Made by a program: the position numbers and the translations under genes
The notes under the pieces: generated by a model
Seen by the model: only the letters and a program-made list of their open reading frames with translations
Database searches by the model: none
What the model was told of the DNA's origin: nothing
Shown here: piece after piece, positions 26,550-36,240 of the stretch
How positions within the stretch are numbered: position 1 is the first letter of the stretch
Layout: every line of letters starts with the position of its first letter
Assembly: GCF_009856605.1 (NCBI RefSeq)
Contig: NZ_CP047242.1
Location: 5,090,001-5,154,000 of the forward strand
Reading direction: 5' to 3'
DNA: 64,000 nt
Origin: Trichormus variabilis 0441
GTDB taxonomy: Bacteria; Cyanobacteriota; Cyanobacteriia; Cyanobacteriales; Nostocaceae

Positions 26550-29500
26550 GTGACTTCCCGCACTGATGAAATTCAAAAATTGATTGCAGATATTGACAAT
26601 TTGCTCAACAGCAATGGCAAGCGCCTGTCTAGGCTTTTGTCTAGTCAGGCGCAAGAGCCAAAAGAGGTTTTAGAAAAAGTTCGTAATTTTTTGGTCAGTC
26701 TCCAAGGGAGTGAAACATCAGAGAATGAACCAAATCATAATTCCCGGCTGTTGACAAAATTTGTTGAACAAGGTCAAAATCAGTCTGCACCACAACCCCA
26801 TCAGCCACATCAAGAAGATAATAATATTCCATTCCAACAATTAAAAAACGAATTGTCAGAATTAATACAGCCGTTGCAAGGGGAAATTACAGCGCTGTTG
26901 CAAGAGCGAACAATTCTGGCACAAGAAATTAGACAACTAGAACAAAAACGGTTACAAAATTACTCCTTAAGTCAGCAGTTAGCCAACCAAGAGCAGATTA
27001 TCACAGACTTTCTACAAGTACTCATGAGTCGCTTACTGCCAGTTTTAACACCACAGATAACAGAGGGGGGCGTAAACCCCACTAGTTATAACAGCAGTAA
27101 CAGCGCCAGATTAGACTTACCTCCTGCAATAACTCCAACTTTTTGGGAATCATCAGAACAGGGAGACAGGCTAACACAACTGACAAAAGAGTTAGATCAA
27201 CGCTTACTATCACTAGATGGTACTGTTAACGTTGTTTTCGAGGCGCTACAACGCAATATTAATACCTATCACGAATCTCTGTCTCAAGCACTGGCAAGAA
27301 TGCACAGTACGGGATTACAAAGCGAACAGTTGATGGCTGGCTTCATCAACAATTGGACACAATCTCTACAACAATTGTCTAATTTCCAGCCATCTGTTCC
27401 TAAAGAGGAAAATCCTGCACCTACAGCCCCACCACCATCATCAATTCCGGTTCATACTGTAATTGAAGTCTCAACGCCAACTAATTCTAGTAGTACTGTA
27501 GTTCGTCAAGAATCAACTTCTACGGTAGGATTTGACCAAAAATCGCCGTCAGAGATAGATACAGATGAACTAGATGCAGTACTTTTGCAGCTTGGTGTTG
27601 ATGCACCTTTATCTTTAGAGAACCCTGACAATCTCACCACACTATTACCCAATAGTTGGGAATTTGCGAATGATGAAGTTGATCTAATTTATGCCAGTTT
27701 GTTTGGTAATGATAATTTTGCAGGTGAAAGTCTGGAAGTCAGCCCAGATTTAATTACTCCCGATTTACTGGAGTTGAATGTTGATGATAGCTCTCCTGGA
27801 ATTGAAAGTAATTTTCTAGCTGAGGCGGATACTGCGGCAATTATGCCAGATGTATGGTTTGATCAATCAGATACTGATTTGTTTGATTTTAGTGATACTC
27901 CAGAGGCAGAATCTCCTGAAGTATCAGCAGAAGCATCAACAACGTCGTTGTTATTAGATCAACCAGAGGCTGAACTGTTTAATTTCAGTGATGCTCCAAC
28001 GCCAGAAAACCCAGTTTTGCTAACACAATCAATTGATTTACCAACAGAGCCAGCAGTTCCGTTGAATGTTTCTGTCTTGCCAGAAATTGAACCTGTACAA
28101 CCAAACAGTACTGATACGATTACATCTCTGGTAGATATTGAGTTTGCCGAAGAGTTGGCGGATGTGCCTGTGCTTCTAGAACAGACAGATGTCCTCCAGA
28201 TTGCCCAAGACATAGAAGTTATTACGCCTCATGAGCAGCCTGAGGATACGACAGACCATTATATTCCCGCTTCGCCGCAGGAAAATTTACTATCTTCCGA
28301 AGTAACTCAGTTGGTTAACCCACCAGATATTTCTCTGAATGAGGAGCAATGGCTACAATTACATCAAGATTTGGCGAAGTTAGATGATTATGCGTCATCC
28401 GAGTCAGAACCAGTAACTGAGTTAAAGGACGCTGATACTGTAGCTGACAACCAAGAAAAGCCAATTCAACCACCAATTACTGAAACAAGTAACGTTGTTG
28501 CTTTCTCTGTTCCTGAGGTTAACCAGACTTCTGTTATACCTCCGGCGACCAATGTCTTAAATTTGACGACAACTAATGAAAAGCCAACGGAGGTTCCCCC
28601 TACTGGTCAAAACAATCCAGCAGATTCTACCAATCATAATGTTAACAAAGATACTGATACTAAGTCTCGTAGTGACGATTCCATCTGGTATTTAGGCATT
28701 GATTTGGGAACCACAGGAATTTCTGCTGCTTTGTTAAATCGCTCTACTGGTGTTGTGCATCCTATTTACTGGTCAACGGAGGCTCAACCAGGGGCAAATT
28801 CATTCCAGCAATCGTTCCGGCTACCAGCCGAAGTTTATTTGCCGACGGCTTCTGTACCCCAAGTTACTTCTGAGCAAGAGGTGGCTGACATCAAAAATCA
28901 TCTGTATTCAGTCCAGTTGAAGCCGTATTTACAAGTAGCTATCCCCTACAAAAATGAGCAGCAGAGATGGGAGCCTGTACTGCAATTTAATGAATCATCT
29001 GCTGGGCCTTTGATTTGGGTAGTACGATCGCTCTCCAAATTACTCTTGACCCTCAAAGCCGACCGCTACAGCACAACTCAGGGGTTAATCGCTACGGCTG
29101 TAGGTCTTAATCAACGCACTTTTCATGGTATTGTCAGTAATATTGCGGGGATTATTTGTAATTGTCCTGCCAGTTGGTCAGAACAATATCGCTTTAATGT
29201 CCGAGAAGCTTTACTCACAAGTAAGTTAGTTCAACATCCCCAGCAAGTATTTTTTGTGGAAGAGGCGATCGCTAGTCTCCTCAGTTTTATCGATGGTGGT
29301 AATGGTCAGGTAGTACAATTAAGCACTCACCAAGGTTTATCCCCAGCCAAAAATAGCGATCATGCTTTGGTGGGCAACACCTTAATTATGAATATCGGCG
29401 GAACAGCCACAGAAATGGCGCTGGTGGATATTCCTGAGAACCTATCCCAACTGACACATAATAATTTCATGCTTCACAGTTTTGCCTATGCCAGCAAAGG

Positions 29501-30545
29501 AATCGAGCAGGATATTATCTGTCAATTACTCGCATCACCAAAATACCGGAAAGCTCGCTGGGAAAGCCCAGAAGATAATCAGAAAATTACCAGTAATCCT
29601 TGGCAATGGCAACCGTCTATGCCTGGTTTAGACCGGATGCAATGGGAAAGTTTGGGATTGGAAAAATTAGAATTGCCCCGTTTGGGAGAACCTGATATTC
29701 CGGCACGGATTCGCCTCCAGCAACATTTGGAAAGTTCTCTGTTAGGACAAGCAGTTTTAGACGCAGCCCTAGCATTAAAACTGATTTTGCAACATCAAGA
29801 ATCTTTTACCCTAGAATTAGCAGACCAACGATGGGTGTTACAGCGTCGAGAATTAGAAAGTCAGGTATTTGTTCCCTTTGCCCGTCGCCTAAATCGGGAA
29901 CTCAACAAATTATTAGTAGCCCGTGGTATCCCCACAGAAGCAATTAATCAAGCAATTCTCACAGGTGGGGTGGCTAACTTAGGGGTTGTCAACCTGTGGT
30001 TGCGACAAAAACTCCCCAATGCCAAAATTATTCAAGACTCATACCTGGGAGAAAATGGCGCACCTAATTGTAGTCGTGTTGCTTGTGGTTTAGCTTTACT
30101 ACCCCTACATTCCCAAGTCTTGGAAGAATCCAGACATCAATACACAGACTACTTCCTATTTACAGAATTACTGCGAGTTTTGCCCAACCGGACTTTATCT
30201 TTTAGTGAAATTCTCCAGTTATTTGAAGGACGTGGAATCAATACTAATATTTGTCAGCAACGACTATTAGCTTTCCTCGAAGGAGAATTGCCAGCCGGCT
30301 TAGTACCCGCCTCCCCAGAATCTAGCTGGCTTACCCAACATTCTCTCAGCAATCTTGACTATCAAGCGATGTCTACGACGGGCTACGCCAACACCAACAC
30401 ACCACTTTTTGAAAAACAAGGCAATCTCACCTACCGCCCCAATTCCCAACAATTACAGGCGCTCCACCGTTATCTTGATGCCATCAAAGCCAGCACTCAA
30501 CAATCACTGGAGGAACCTTATACCGTTGATTTTGCTTATGTCTAA
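26550..30545 (+). CDS. large Hsp70/actin-fold ATPase protein with long acidic linker
   Basis: 1331-aa protein. Residues 1-300 are helical and coiled-coil prone (QEIRQLEQKRLQNYSLSQQL and the long Gln-rich stretch). Residues about 300-700 are a low-complexity, Asp/Glu/Pro/Thr-rich region with repeated motifs such as DQ(S/P)(D/E)(T/A)(D/E)LF(D/N)FSD. The C-terminal third is an Hsp70-type ATPase: phosphate-1 loop YLGIDLGTTGISAALL (about 714-729), phosphate-2 MNIGGTATEMALV and adenosine motif ILTGGVANLGVV. There is no substrate-binding domain of DnaK type after it. GTG start at 26550. Such Hsp70-like proteins are typical of cyanobacteria and have unknown clients. Single gene. Confidence 0.75.
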   Translation: MTSRTDEIQKLIADIDNLLNSNGKRLSRLLSSQAQEPKEVLEKVRNFLVSLQGSETSENEPNHNSRLLTKFVEQGQNQSAPQPHQPHQEDNNIPFQQLKNELSELIQPLQGEITALLQERTILAQEIRQLEQKRLQNYSLSQQLANQEQIITDFLQVLMSRLLPVLTPQITEGGVNPTSYNSSNSARLDLPPAITPTFWESSEQGDRLTQLTKELDQRLLSLDGTVNVVFEALQRNINTYHESLSQALARMHSTGLQSEQLMAGFINNWTQSLQQLSNFQPSVPKEENPAPTAPPPSSIPVHTVIEVSTPTNSSSTVVRQESTSTVGFDQKSPSEIDTDELDAVLLQLGVDAPLSLENPDNLTTLLPNSWEFANDEVDLIYASLFGNDNFAGESLEVSPDLITPDLLELNVDDSSPGIESNFLAEADTAAIMPDVWFDQSDTDLFDFSDTPEAESPEVSAEASTTSLLLDQPEAELFNFSDAPTPENPVLLTQSIDLPTEPAVPLNVSVLPEIEPVQPNSTDTITSLVDIEFAEELADVPVLLEQTDVLQIAQDIEVITPHEQPEDTTDHYIPASPQENLLSSEVTQLVNPPDISLNEEQWLQLHQDLAKLDDYASSESEPVTELKDADTVADNQEKPIQPPITETSNVVAFSVPEVNQTSVIPPATNVLNLTTTNEKPTEVPPTGQNNPADSTNHNVNKDTDTKSRSDDSIWYLGIDLGTTGISAALLNRSTGVVHPIYWSTEAQPGANSFQQSFRLPAEVYLPTASVPQVTSEQEVADIKNHLYSVQLKPYLQVAIPYKNEQQRWEPVLQFNESSAGPLIWVVRSLSKLLLTLKADRYSTTQGLIATAVGLNQRTFHGIVSNIAGIICNCPASWSEQYRFNVREALLTSKLVQHPQQVFFVEEAIASLLSFIDGGNGQVVQLSTHQGLSPAKNSDHALVGNTLIMNIGGTATEMALVDIPENLSQLTHNNFMLHSFAYASKGIEQDIICQLLASPKYRKARWESPEDNQKITSNPWQWQPSMPGLDRMQWESLGLEKLELPRLGEPDIPARIRLQQHLESSLLGQAVLDAALALKLILQHQESFTLELADQRWVLQRRELESQVFVPFARRLNRELNKLLVARGIPTEAINQAILTGGVANLGVVNLWLRQKLPNAKIIQDSYLGENGAPNCSRVACGLALLPLHSQVLEESRHQYTDYFLFTELLRVLPNRTLSFSEILQLFEGRGINTNICQQRLLAFLEGELPAGLVPASPESSWLTQHSLSNLDYQAMSTTGYANTNTPLFEKQGNLTYRPNSQQLQALHRYLDAIKASTQQSLEEPYTVDFAYV

Positions 30546-30736
30546 GGAGTGGGGAGTAGTAATTGCTGTCAGCAGTTTCAGGGCATTTAACCTCTGCTGA
30601 ATCAGAGATTCTCCCCCTATCTACTACACTTCCTGCCTTTACATTCTTATTTTTGAACTAAAGACGGAATTATTGATAAATTAAGGATGCTGATTGATCA
30701 ACCGAAAGCTTTTGAAGGTATAGAACCAGAATTATT

Positions 30737-31339
30737 ATGAAATCCCTGCACCGTCCTGATCTATATAGCTGGTCTACTTTCAACCCTGCAAGAAATATTG
30801 ATTTCAATGGGTTTGCCTGGATTCGCCCTGAAGGCAATATATTGATTGATCCAGTAGCTTTATCAAATCATGATTGGAAGCACTTGGAATCTCTCGGTGG
30901 AGTGGTGTGGATTGTCCTGACAAACTCTGATCATGTGAGGTCAGCGAAGGAAATTGCCGACCAAACCTATACCAAAATAGCTGGGCCGGTCGCAGAGAAA
31001 GAAAATTTTCCTATATATTGCGATCGCTGGTTATCTGATGGTGATGAACTTGTACCAGGATTAAAGGTAATGGAACTCCAAGGTTCTAAAACTCCCGGAG
31101 AGCTAGCATTGCTGTTGGAAGAAACAACCTTAATTACAGGGGATTTAGTCCGGGCATATCGAGCAGGGGGTTTGGAGATATTACCTGATGAAAAGCTGAT
31201 GAATAAGCAAAAAGTCGTGGCTTCAGTCCGCAGATTAGCCGCATTGGAGAAGGTAGAAGCTGTGTTAGTAGGAGATGGTTGGTCTGTGTTTCGGGATGGA
31301 CGCGATCGCCTCAAAGAACTTGTAGCAACTTTGGCATAA
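30737..31339 (+). CDS. metallo-beta-lactamase-fold protein with degenerate metal site
   Basis: 200-aa protein. The fold is suggested by GNILIDPVALS, VVWIVLTNSDHVRSAKEIA, DGDELVPGLKVMEL, TTLITGDLVRA and VLVGDGWSVFRDG. The usual THxHxDH ligand motif is reduced to TNSDH (62-66), the GHTPGH His is replaced (GSKTPGE), and only DH and the GD Asp remain. It is therefore either a non-metal or single-metal variant. No signal peptide. Role unknown. Confidence 0.65.
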   Translation: MKSLHRPDLYSWSTFNPARNIDFNGFAWIRPEGNILIDPVALSNHDWKHLESLGGVVWIVLTNSDHVRSAKEIADQTYTKIAGPVAEKENFPIYCDRWLSDGDELVPGLKVMELQGSKTPGELALLLEETTLITGDLVRAYRAGGLEILPDEKLMNKQKVVASVRRLAALEKVEAVLVGDGWSVFRDGRDRLKELVATLA

Positions 31340-31615
31340 ATTTAGAGGCAATCAACTACGCCATCGCTCTTCATTTAGAATCTGTCTTGAGAAAGAGTAT
31401 TATTTTTTACAAAAAAATATACTGTAGAAATTAATGTGTTTATCAGATTGCTCATAGTGAATCATCATAGAAAAAGCCACTCACTCATTTTTTTGCTCAT
31501 GATTGCATAAATTGCTGCGTCAGCAGTGAGAAGTAATTAAGGCAATTGTGGAAAGTCCCACTCCACCAAAAATGAAGTTTATTAGCCCCATAATGACAGG
31601 GCGAGAGGTAATATT

Positions 31616-32080
31616 ATGATTCACCACATATCTATATCTGTTGAAAATCCCCAGCACGTTGCTCAAGTACTAGCAGAAGTTCTGAATGGAGAAGCTGTTC
31701 CCTTTTTCCCCCATCCAGGTAGCTACATGGTTTTTCCGTTGGATGAATACGGTACAGGAATCGAAGTTTATCCTTTAGAAACATATATAAAACCTGGTGA
31801 AGGTGAGCAAGGAGGCATTTTTGCAGAAGCTAGCAATGTTTCCGGCTTTACCGCCACTCACGCAGCTATTTCAGTCTCTGCTACAGAAGAAAAAATTGCA
31901 GAAATTGGCAACCGGGAAGGTTGGAGAACAGTACGCTGTAATCGTGATTCCTTCTTTGATGTGATTGAGTTTTGGTTAGAAAACAAAATCATGATAGAAC
32001 TTTTAACACCAGAAATGGCAAACCAATATTTACAAGTAACACACCCAAAAAATTTGAAGAAAATGTTCGCTGCTGCATAA
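31616..32080 (+). CDS. small VOC (glyoxalase-fold-like) protein
   Basis: 154-aa cytoplasmic protein. MIHHISISVENPQHVAQVLAEVL resembles the opening beta-alpha unit of vicinal-oxygen-chelate proteins. A second module carries ATHAAISVSATEEKIAEI and DVIEFWLENKIMIELLTPE, whose terminal Glu is at the place of a metal ligand. A GAGAGG ribosome site lies 8 nt before the ATG. The substrate cannot be guessed. Confidence 0.55.
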   Translation: MIHHISISVENPQHVAQVLAEVLNGEAVPFFPHPGSYMVFPLDEYGTGIEVYPLETYIKPGEGEQGGIFAEASNVSGFTATHAAISVSATEEKIAEIGNREGWRTVRCNRDSFFDVIEFWLENKIMIELLTPEMANQYLQVTHPKNLKKMFAAA

Positions 32081-32296
32081 TTTTTTTCCCACAAGCAGTA
32101 AGAATTCACAATTACCCTACGGGTGGGCTGACGCTTACCTAGCAAAGCGAGCTACTTAATTATTAACATTCCAAGACTAGGCTTGCTGCTACGTAATTGC
32201 TTCTCAACAAAAGTTTCTGGTATTTTTAATGCGTAATTTATTTACGGCATTTTGTACCAACAGGAAATTAATTCAAACTGCTAGATACATCCACAA

Positions 32297-33160
32297 GTGC
32301 CTACCTTAAAAACCTTACAAACTGGGGATGAAGTGTTGCTAGAAAATTTTTTGATGCAGCACGTTGATACCTCAATGTTCTTACGTTCCAACTCACGAGA
32401 GGGAGGACTGATTAATCAAGGTGAGAGATTTCAAGGAACTTATGTAGCTGCTATCGTAGATAAAAATATAGTTGCGATCGCTGCCCATTATTGGAATGGG
32501 ATGATCATAGTTCAAGCACCTGTTTACCTTGCAGAGGTAGTACAACAAACAGTAGAACAATCTGGCCTTGCTGTTTCTGGAATTGCTGGGCCGGCAACAC
32601 AGGTGGCAGCTGCAAAACAAGTTTTGGGATTGGCTGACAGACCAACTCAAATGGATGAACAAGAAAAATTACTTTCGCTGGCGTTACAAGACTTACAAGT
32701 ACCTCCAGCTTTAGCATCGGGTCAGGTGCAATGTCGTTTGCCAGATGTACAAGAGTTGGAATTACTTAGTGAATGGAGTGCTGCTTTTCATGTGGAAGCT
32801 TTGGGAAAAGTAGCAACGCCTGATTTATTATCTGCTTGCCGTGCAGAAATTGCAGCACGTCAATCTACAGCTAAACACTGGCTATTGATAGCAGAAAATA
32901 CTCCTGTTGCTTATACTGCATTTAATGCCCGTCTGCCTGATATTGTACAGATTGGCGGCGTTTGGACACCACCCAAATTACGCGGTAAGGGTTACGCTAA
33001 ATCTGTTGTCGCTGGGTCGTTGTTGGCGGCAAAATCCCAAGGTGTAGAACGCGCTATCTTGTTTACAAGTCAGGAAAATTATGCAGCCCAAGCAGCTTAT
33101 CAGGGCATTGGCTTTCGGTCTACGGGTGAGGAGTTTGGCTTGGTGTTATATAATTTGTAA
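32297..33160 (+). CDS. GNAT-family N-acetyltransferase
   Basis: 287-aa protein. The C-terminal half has the acetyl-CoA motif in VQIGGVWTPPKLRGKGYAKSVVAGSLLAA (R-G-K-G-Y-A near residues 234-239), followed by ERAILFTSQENYAAQAAYQGIGFR, typical of GNAT motifs A and B. The N-terminal 140 residues form a second, degenerate GNAT-like half (FQGTYVAAIVDKNIVAIAAHYWNGMIIVQAP). GTG start at 32297. Substrate unknown. Confidence 0.82.
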   Translation: MPTLKTLQTGDEVLLENFLMQHVDTSMFLRSNSREGGLINQGERFQGTYVAAIVDKNIVAIAAHYWNGMIIVQAPVYLAEVVQQTVEQSGLAVSGIAGPATQVAAAKQVLGLADRPTQMDEQEKLLSLALQDLQVPPALASGQVQCRLPDVQELELLSEWSAAFHVEALGKVATPDLLSACRAEIAARQSTAKHWLLIAENTPVAYTAFNARLPDIVQIGGVWTPPKLRGKGYAKSVVAGSLLAAKSQGVERAILFTSQENYAAQAAYQGIGFRSTGEEFGLVLYNL

Positions 33161-33179
33161 TTCGTAATTTCTCGCTAGC

Positions 33180-33217
33180 ATAGGGCATAGAAAATAAACT
33201 ACTTTTCCATACCCTAT
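33180..33217. terminator. convergent hairpin between GNAT and nucleoside hydrolase genes
   Basis: Arms ATAGGGCATAGAAAA and TTTTCCATACCCTAT pair at 13 of 15 positions around an 8-nt loop. The A/T-rich inner and flanking runs would serve both strands. Confidence 0.5.
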
Positions 33218-33232
33218 CCCCAAACTTTACTA

Positions 33233-34402
33233 CTAAACTTTTTTCTGAGAACGTCGCGCCATCATACCAGCACTGACTGTGGCTAGAAGTAAGATTCCTG
33301 CAATTGATGTTGGTTCGGGAACAGACTGGGTTTGTAGGTAAGAGAAGACTTGGCCTGGTCGAAAGGGCAAATTATTAAAACTGGGGTTGAGGGAAACTAG
33401 AACATTGGGGGGCAAATTAGAAATAGCACGAGTTTGCCCTTGAGTACCCCCAGGATCTGAGGTCGTATCAACTTCTAAGTATAAAGGAGTTTCTACTGAG
33501 AAATCTGGTTCACTCAAGTTAATGGCTGCAACTAGATCCCAAGCTGGGTTGGGGTCATTGTTACTTTGAATTATGGTCAAGGCAAAGTCTAAAAATTCTG
33601 CTGCTAACTTACTTTCTGGTGTTGCAGTAGCTAGCCATGCTTGTTGATCGGCACGAGAAAAGGCAATCTGGTTTGTAGCATCCAGGGGGGTCAACTGAAT
33701 TTTTAATCCTTGCCCTCCGGCTGCAAATACTTCTTGTGCTGCTAAAGGGTCAACCCAGATGTTGAACTCAGCTGTCGTGTTGGTAGAAAATGGGGGATCA
33801 GGCAGGACTGGGAGATTTCCAGGTACGAAAACTGCGCCTCCCATGATTTCGATGATGGCAATGTTGTTGATAATGGTGGGGTCAAGCCGTAATGCTTCAG
33901 CAATATTGGTTAAAGATCCAGTTGCCAAGATTGCTACAGGTGCTAATGACTGCTTCACTTTCTCCACAATCAGTTCTGCGGCTGGTCGAGTTACTATAGG
34001 TGGTGCTGTATCAGGTAGTTGGACGAAGGGAGACCAAAAAGTGTCTGCACCAGTGCGAATAAATTCTGGGAAAGTATTATTTCCTGCCAGGGGAGTGGAT
34101 CTGCCGATACCAACAGGGATGCCAGAAGCATTTAGTCTGCCTAGCATCCGTTCCAGGTTGTTCACAAAGCTTTCTGGGCGGGCTATACCTTGGGCGATGG
34201 TAATTGCTTGGACATCAAATTTGGGATTGGCTAGCATATAAGCCAATGCAGTCATGCCGTCTTGGCTGCCATCGTCGTCGATGATTAGGGGGGTTGGCTT
34301 AAAAGAGGCTGCAAGTACAGGTTGGCTACAAAAAATTGCTGTGATTGATACTAAAGAAGCAGCAGTAGAAAACAACTTCTGCACATTAGGAATTTTGAGC
34401 AT
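33233..34402 (-). CDS. exported nucleoside hydrolase-like protein with PEP-CTERM anchor
   Basis: 389-aa protein. Residues 1-32 are a signal peptide (cleavage near VLAAS). The mature part is a nucleoside hydrolase fold: PLIIDDDGSQDG (Asp42-44 and Asp48) corresponds to the Ca-binding DxDxxxDD motif with the last Asp changed to Gly. LATGSLTNIAEAL and IIEIMGGAVF are the usual downstream motifs, and EFNIWVDPLAAQEVF is the NxxxDP motif. The last about 29 residues are a PEP-CTERM sorting tag: SVPEPTS, hydrophobic helix, then MARRSQ. Enzyme family members split the N-glycosidic bond of ribonucleosides. Export plus tag suggests surface or extracellular purine/pyrimidine scavenging or a structural role. 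No exosortase is nearby. Confidence 0.85.
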   Translation of the reverse strand: MLKIPNVQKLFSTAASLVSITAIFCSQPVLAASFKPTPLIIDDDGSQDGMTALAYMLANPKFDVQAITIAQGIARPESFVNNLERMLGRLNASGIPVGIGRSTPLAGNNTFPEFIRTGADTFWSPFVQLPDTAPPIVTRPAAELIVEKVKQSLAPVAILATGSLTNIAEALRLDPTIINNIAIIEIMGGAVFVPGNLPVLPDPPFSTNTTAEFNIWVDPLAAQEVFAAGGQGLKIQLTPLDATNQIAFSRADQQAWLATATPESKLAAEFLDFALTIIQSNNDPNPAWDLVAAINLSEPDFSVETPLYLEVDTTSDPGGTQGQTRAISNLPPNVLVSLNPSFNNLPFRPGQVFSYLQTQSVPEPTSIAGILLLATVSAGMMARRSQKKV

Positions 34403-34565
34403 AAGAATATCGTTTCTAGACTTTTAATTGAGGAGATGGCTGATATCTAGCTATCTAGAGAATGATACCTTAATGGCTGCGTAAATTACATAGTTAAAAC
34501 AAGGTTAATTATACTAATCAATTACTTAATCTTTTCTTTAGAAGTTGTTAATAAAGTTGCAAAAA

Positions 34566-35195
34566 TTACAAGAGAATTAAGCCTAGTCGAACACCAACGG
34601 TAACGGCTTCGGTGCGGGTGGAAACAGCTAGTTTTTGAAAGATAGAGGAAACATGAAACTTCACTGTATGGTCGGAAATATGTAGACTTTGAGCGATCGC
34701 TTTATTTCCTAAGCCGGAACCAAGCATTTGTAAAACCTCTATTTCTCTCGGTGTCAATGATTGGACAGGATTAGTTACTGCTTTTTCCCGTACAGAAAAA
34801 AATTCTAGGACATCTGGATGTATGACAATGAGACCAAGGGCGATCGCTTCAATTGCTGTTAAAATTTCTGATTCTGTGCTGGTATCAAGTAATATACCCC
34901 GCACGCCAGAACGTAGTGCTGCTTCTATATCAATTCCCTCCAGTTCTTTGACAATCAGCATCACTCTCAATGAGTCTTGTTGTTCTTGTATGACTAGTAA
35001 TTTATCCCAATCTGATTGAGAGTTTCTGCCCCAATCTAACAGCACTACATCTAGTTGTAATTGCTGAATTTCCTTGGTCATTCCATCTATATCTGATACA
35101 CTGCCCACAACAGTCATCTGAGGATTACCCGCTATCACCGCAGATAATCCCGCCCTTATTACATGGGAAGCAGCAACTACCATTACGCCAATCAT
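34566..35195 (-). CDS. NarL/LuxR-family response regulator with atypical receiver
   Basis: 209-aa transcription regulator. Residues 1-120 are a receiver-like domain, with the phospho-acceptor position Asp54 (VVLLDWG) and Lys (LIVKELEG). The N-terminal acidic pair that binds Mg is replaced by AAS (MVVAASHVIRAGL), so phosphorylation may be lost. Residues about 144-205 are a standard LuxR HTH (LTPREIEVLQMLGSGLGNKAIAQ, then HISDHTVKFHVSSIFQKL). It lies 52 bp downstream of the pseudo-HtrA gene on the same strand and is likely cotranscribed. No kinase is adjacent. Confidence 0.88.
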   Translation of the reverse strand: MIGVMVVAASHVIRAGLSAVIAGNPQMTVVGSVSDIDGMTKEIQQLQLDVVLLDWGRNSQSDWDKLLVIQEQQDSLRVMLIVKELEGIDIEAALRSGVRGILLDTSTESEILTAIEAIALGLIVIHPDVLEFFSVREKAVTNPVQSLTPREIEVLQMLGSGLGNKAIAQSLHISDHTVKFHVSSIFQKLAVSTRTEAVTVGVRLGLILL

Positions 35196-35247
35196 CTAAT
35201 TTATACCGTATTTTTATTGGTAGTATTAACTACAAATTCCTGTGTTC

Positions 35248-36240
35248 CTATCTCTTTCCATGCCTCCTGCCGCCCTCATGTCTTCTACCGCCCTCATGCC
35301 CTCTGCCGTGTGGTTCATGCTTCCTACCTTCCTCAATCGCCTGACTTTCACCGACGACAACATCTAAGTCCAACAATGCCCCACCGCGAATGATTTGTAA
35401 CGTGATGGATTTGCCAATGCGATCGCTATGATTAAGTAATGCCAGTACATCACCTGTATCATTGACGGCAATACCATCAAATTTGACCAACACATCTCCT
35501 AGTAACAGACCTGCATGATCAGCCGGGCTAGCAGCTTCAATATTGACAACAATTACCCCCGTGGTGGAAGTTAAATTTAAGGCTGTTTTGAGATTGTCTG
35601 GTAACCGGACTGGCTGCATTCCTACACCCAAATAACCACGGGAAATTCTACCTTTGGCTAGTAATTGGTCAATAACGCGATTAACTGTAGTAGCTGGAAT
35701 AGTCAAAGCCGTACCCCTTCGTCCAGATGTATTCATCCCCACTACGTAGCCAGCAGCATCCACAAGCGCGCCACCCGCAAAACCAGGGTAGAGGTTGATG
35801 TCTGGACGAATGAATTGGTCTATATTTCCGCCATTTATACTGCGCCAAGCCCCACTCAATGCACTCACCAGCCCCATCGCTGCACGGATGTCACCTTCGC
35901 TACTTCTCGCCAAGCCTAATACTAAATGACCAACTTTGAGGGTAGCTGCATCACCAATCTTGGCTACAGGGATTTGGACATCTTGTAACTGAAAGACGGC
36001 TATATCAGTACTTGAGTCATGACCGAGGAAAGTCGCAGGTAGGCTTTGTCCCTCGGATACAGTAATGGTAATTTCGTCATAGCGCGGAAGTGATTCATCC
36101 GAGGTGATAATAATCCCATTGCGCCAATGAATCCCACTAGAGGAAATCCGTGTACCTGCATTCACAGCAACAACAGAACTACCAGCTTGTTCGACTAGTT
36201 CGGCTAAACTATTGGATAACCCTATTAATGAAGACATCAA
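35248..36240 (-). CDS. HtrA/Deg-like PDZ protein lacking catalytic residues (pseudoprotease)
   Basis: 330-aa protein with the trypsin-type fold (about 10-190) followed by one PDZ domain (about 195-295). Family landmarks are intact, such as STDIAVFQL (Asp79), KVGHLVLGLARS and GYVVGMNTSGRRG. The catalytic His position is Glu/Ser (IIITSDESL) and the catalytic Ser is Ala155 (GFAGGAL in place of GNSGGAL). No signal peptide is seen, unlike exported HtrA proteins. The C-terminus (about 305-330) is a His/Arg/Gly repeat tail (GHEGGRRHEGGRRHGKR) that could bind metal or nucleic acid. Probable peptide-binding adaptor rather than protease. Upstream of, and likely in operon with, the LuxR-type regulator. 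Confidence 0.8.
   Translation of the reverse strand: MMSSLIGLSNSLAELVEQAGSSVVAVNAGTRISSSGIHWRNGIIITSDESLPRYDEITITVSEGQSLPATFLGHDSSTDIAVFQLQDVQIPVAKIGDAATLKVGHLVLGLARSSEGDIRAAMGLVSALSGAWRSINGGNIDQFIRPDINLYPGFAGGALVDAAGYVVGMNTSGRRGTALTIPATTVNRVIDQLLAKGRISRGYLGVGMQPVRLPDNLKTALNLTSTTGVIVVNIEAASPADHAGLLLGDVLVKFDGIAVNDTGDVLALLNHSDRIGKSITLQIIRGGALLDLDVVVGESQAIEEGRKHEPHGRGHEGGRRHEGGRRHGKR

Noticed and set aside
35248..36240. Active HtrA protease
   Set aside because: The His and Ser positions of the triad are replaced (ESL region and Ala155), so only a protease-like fold is claimed.
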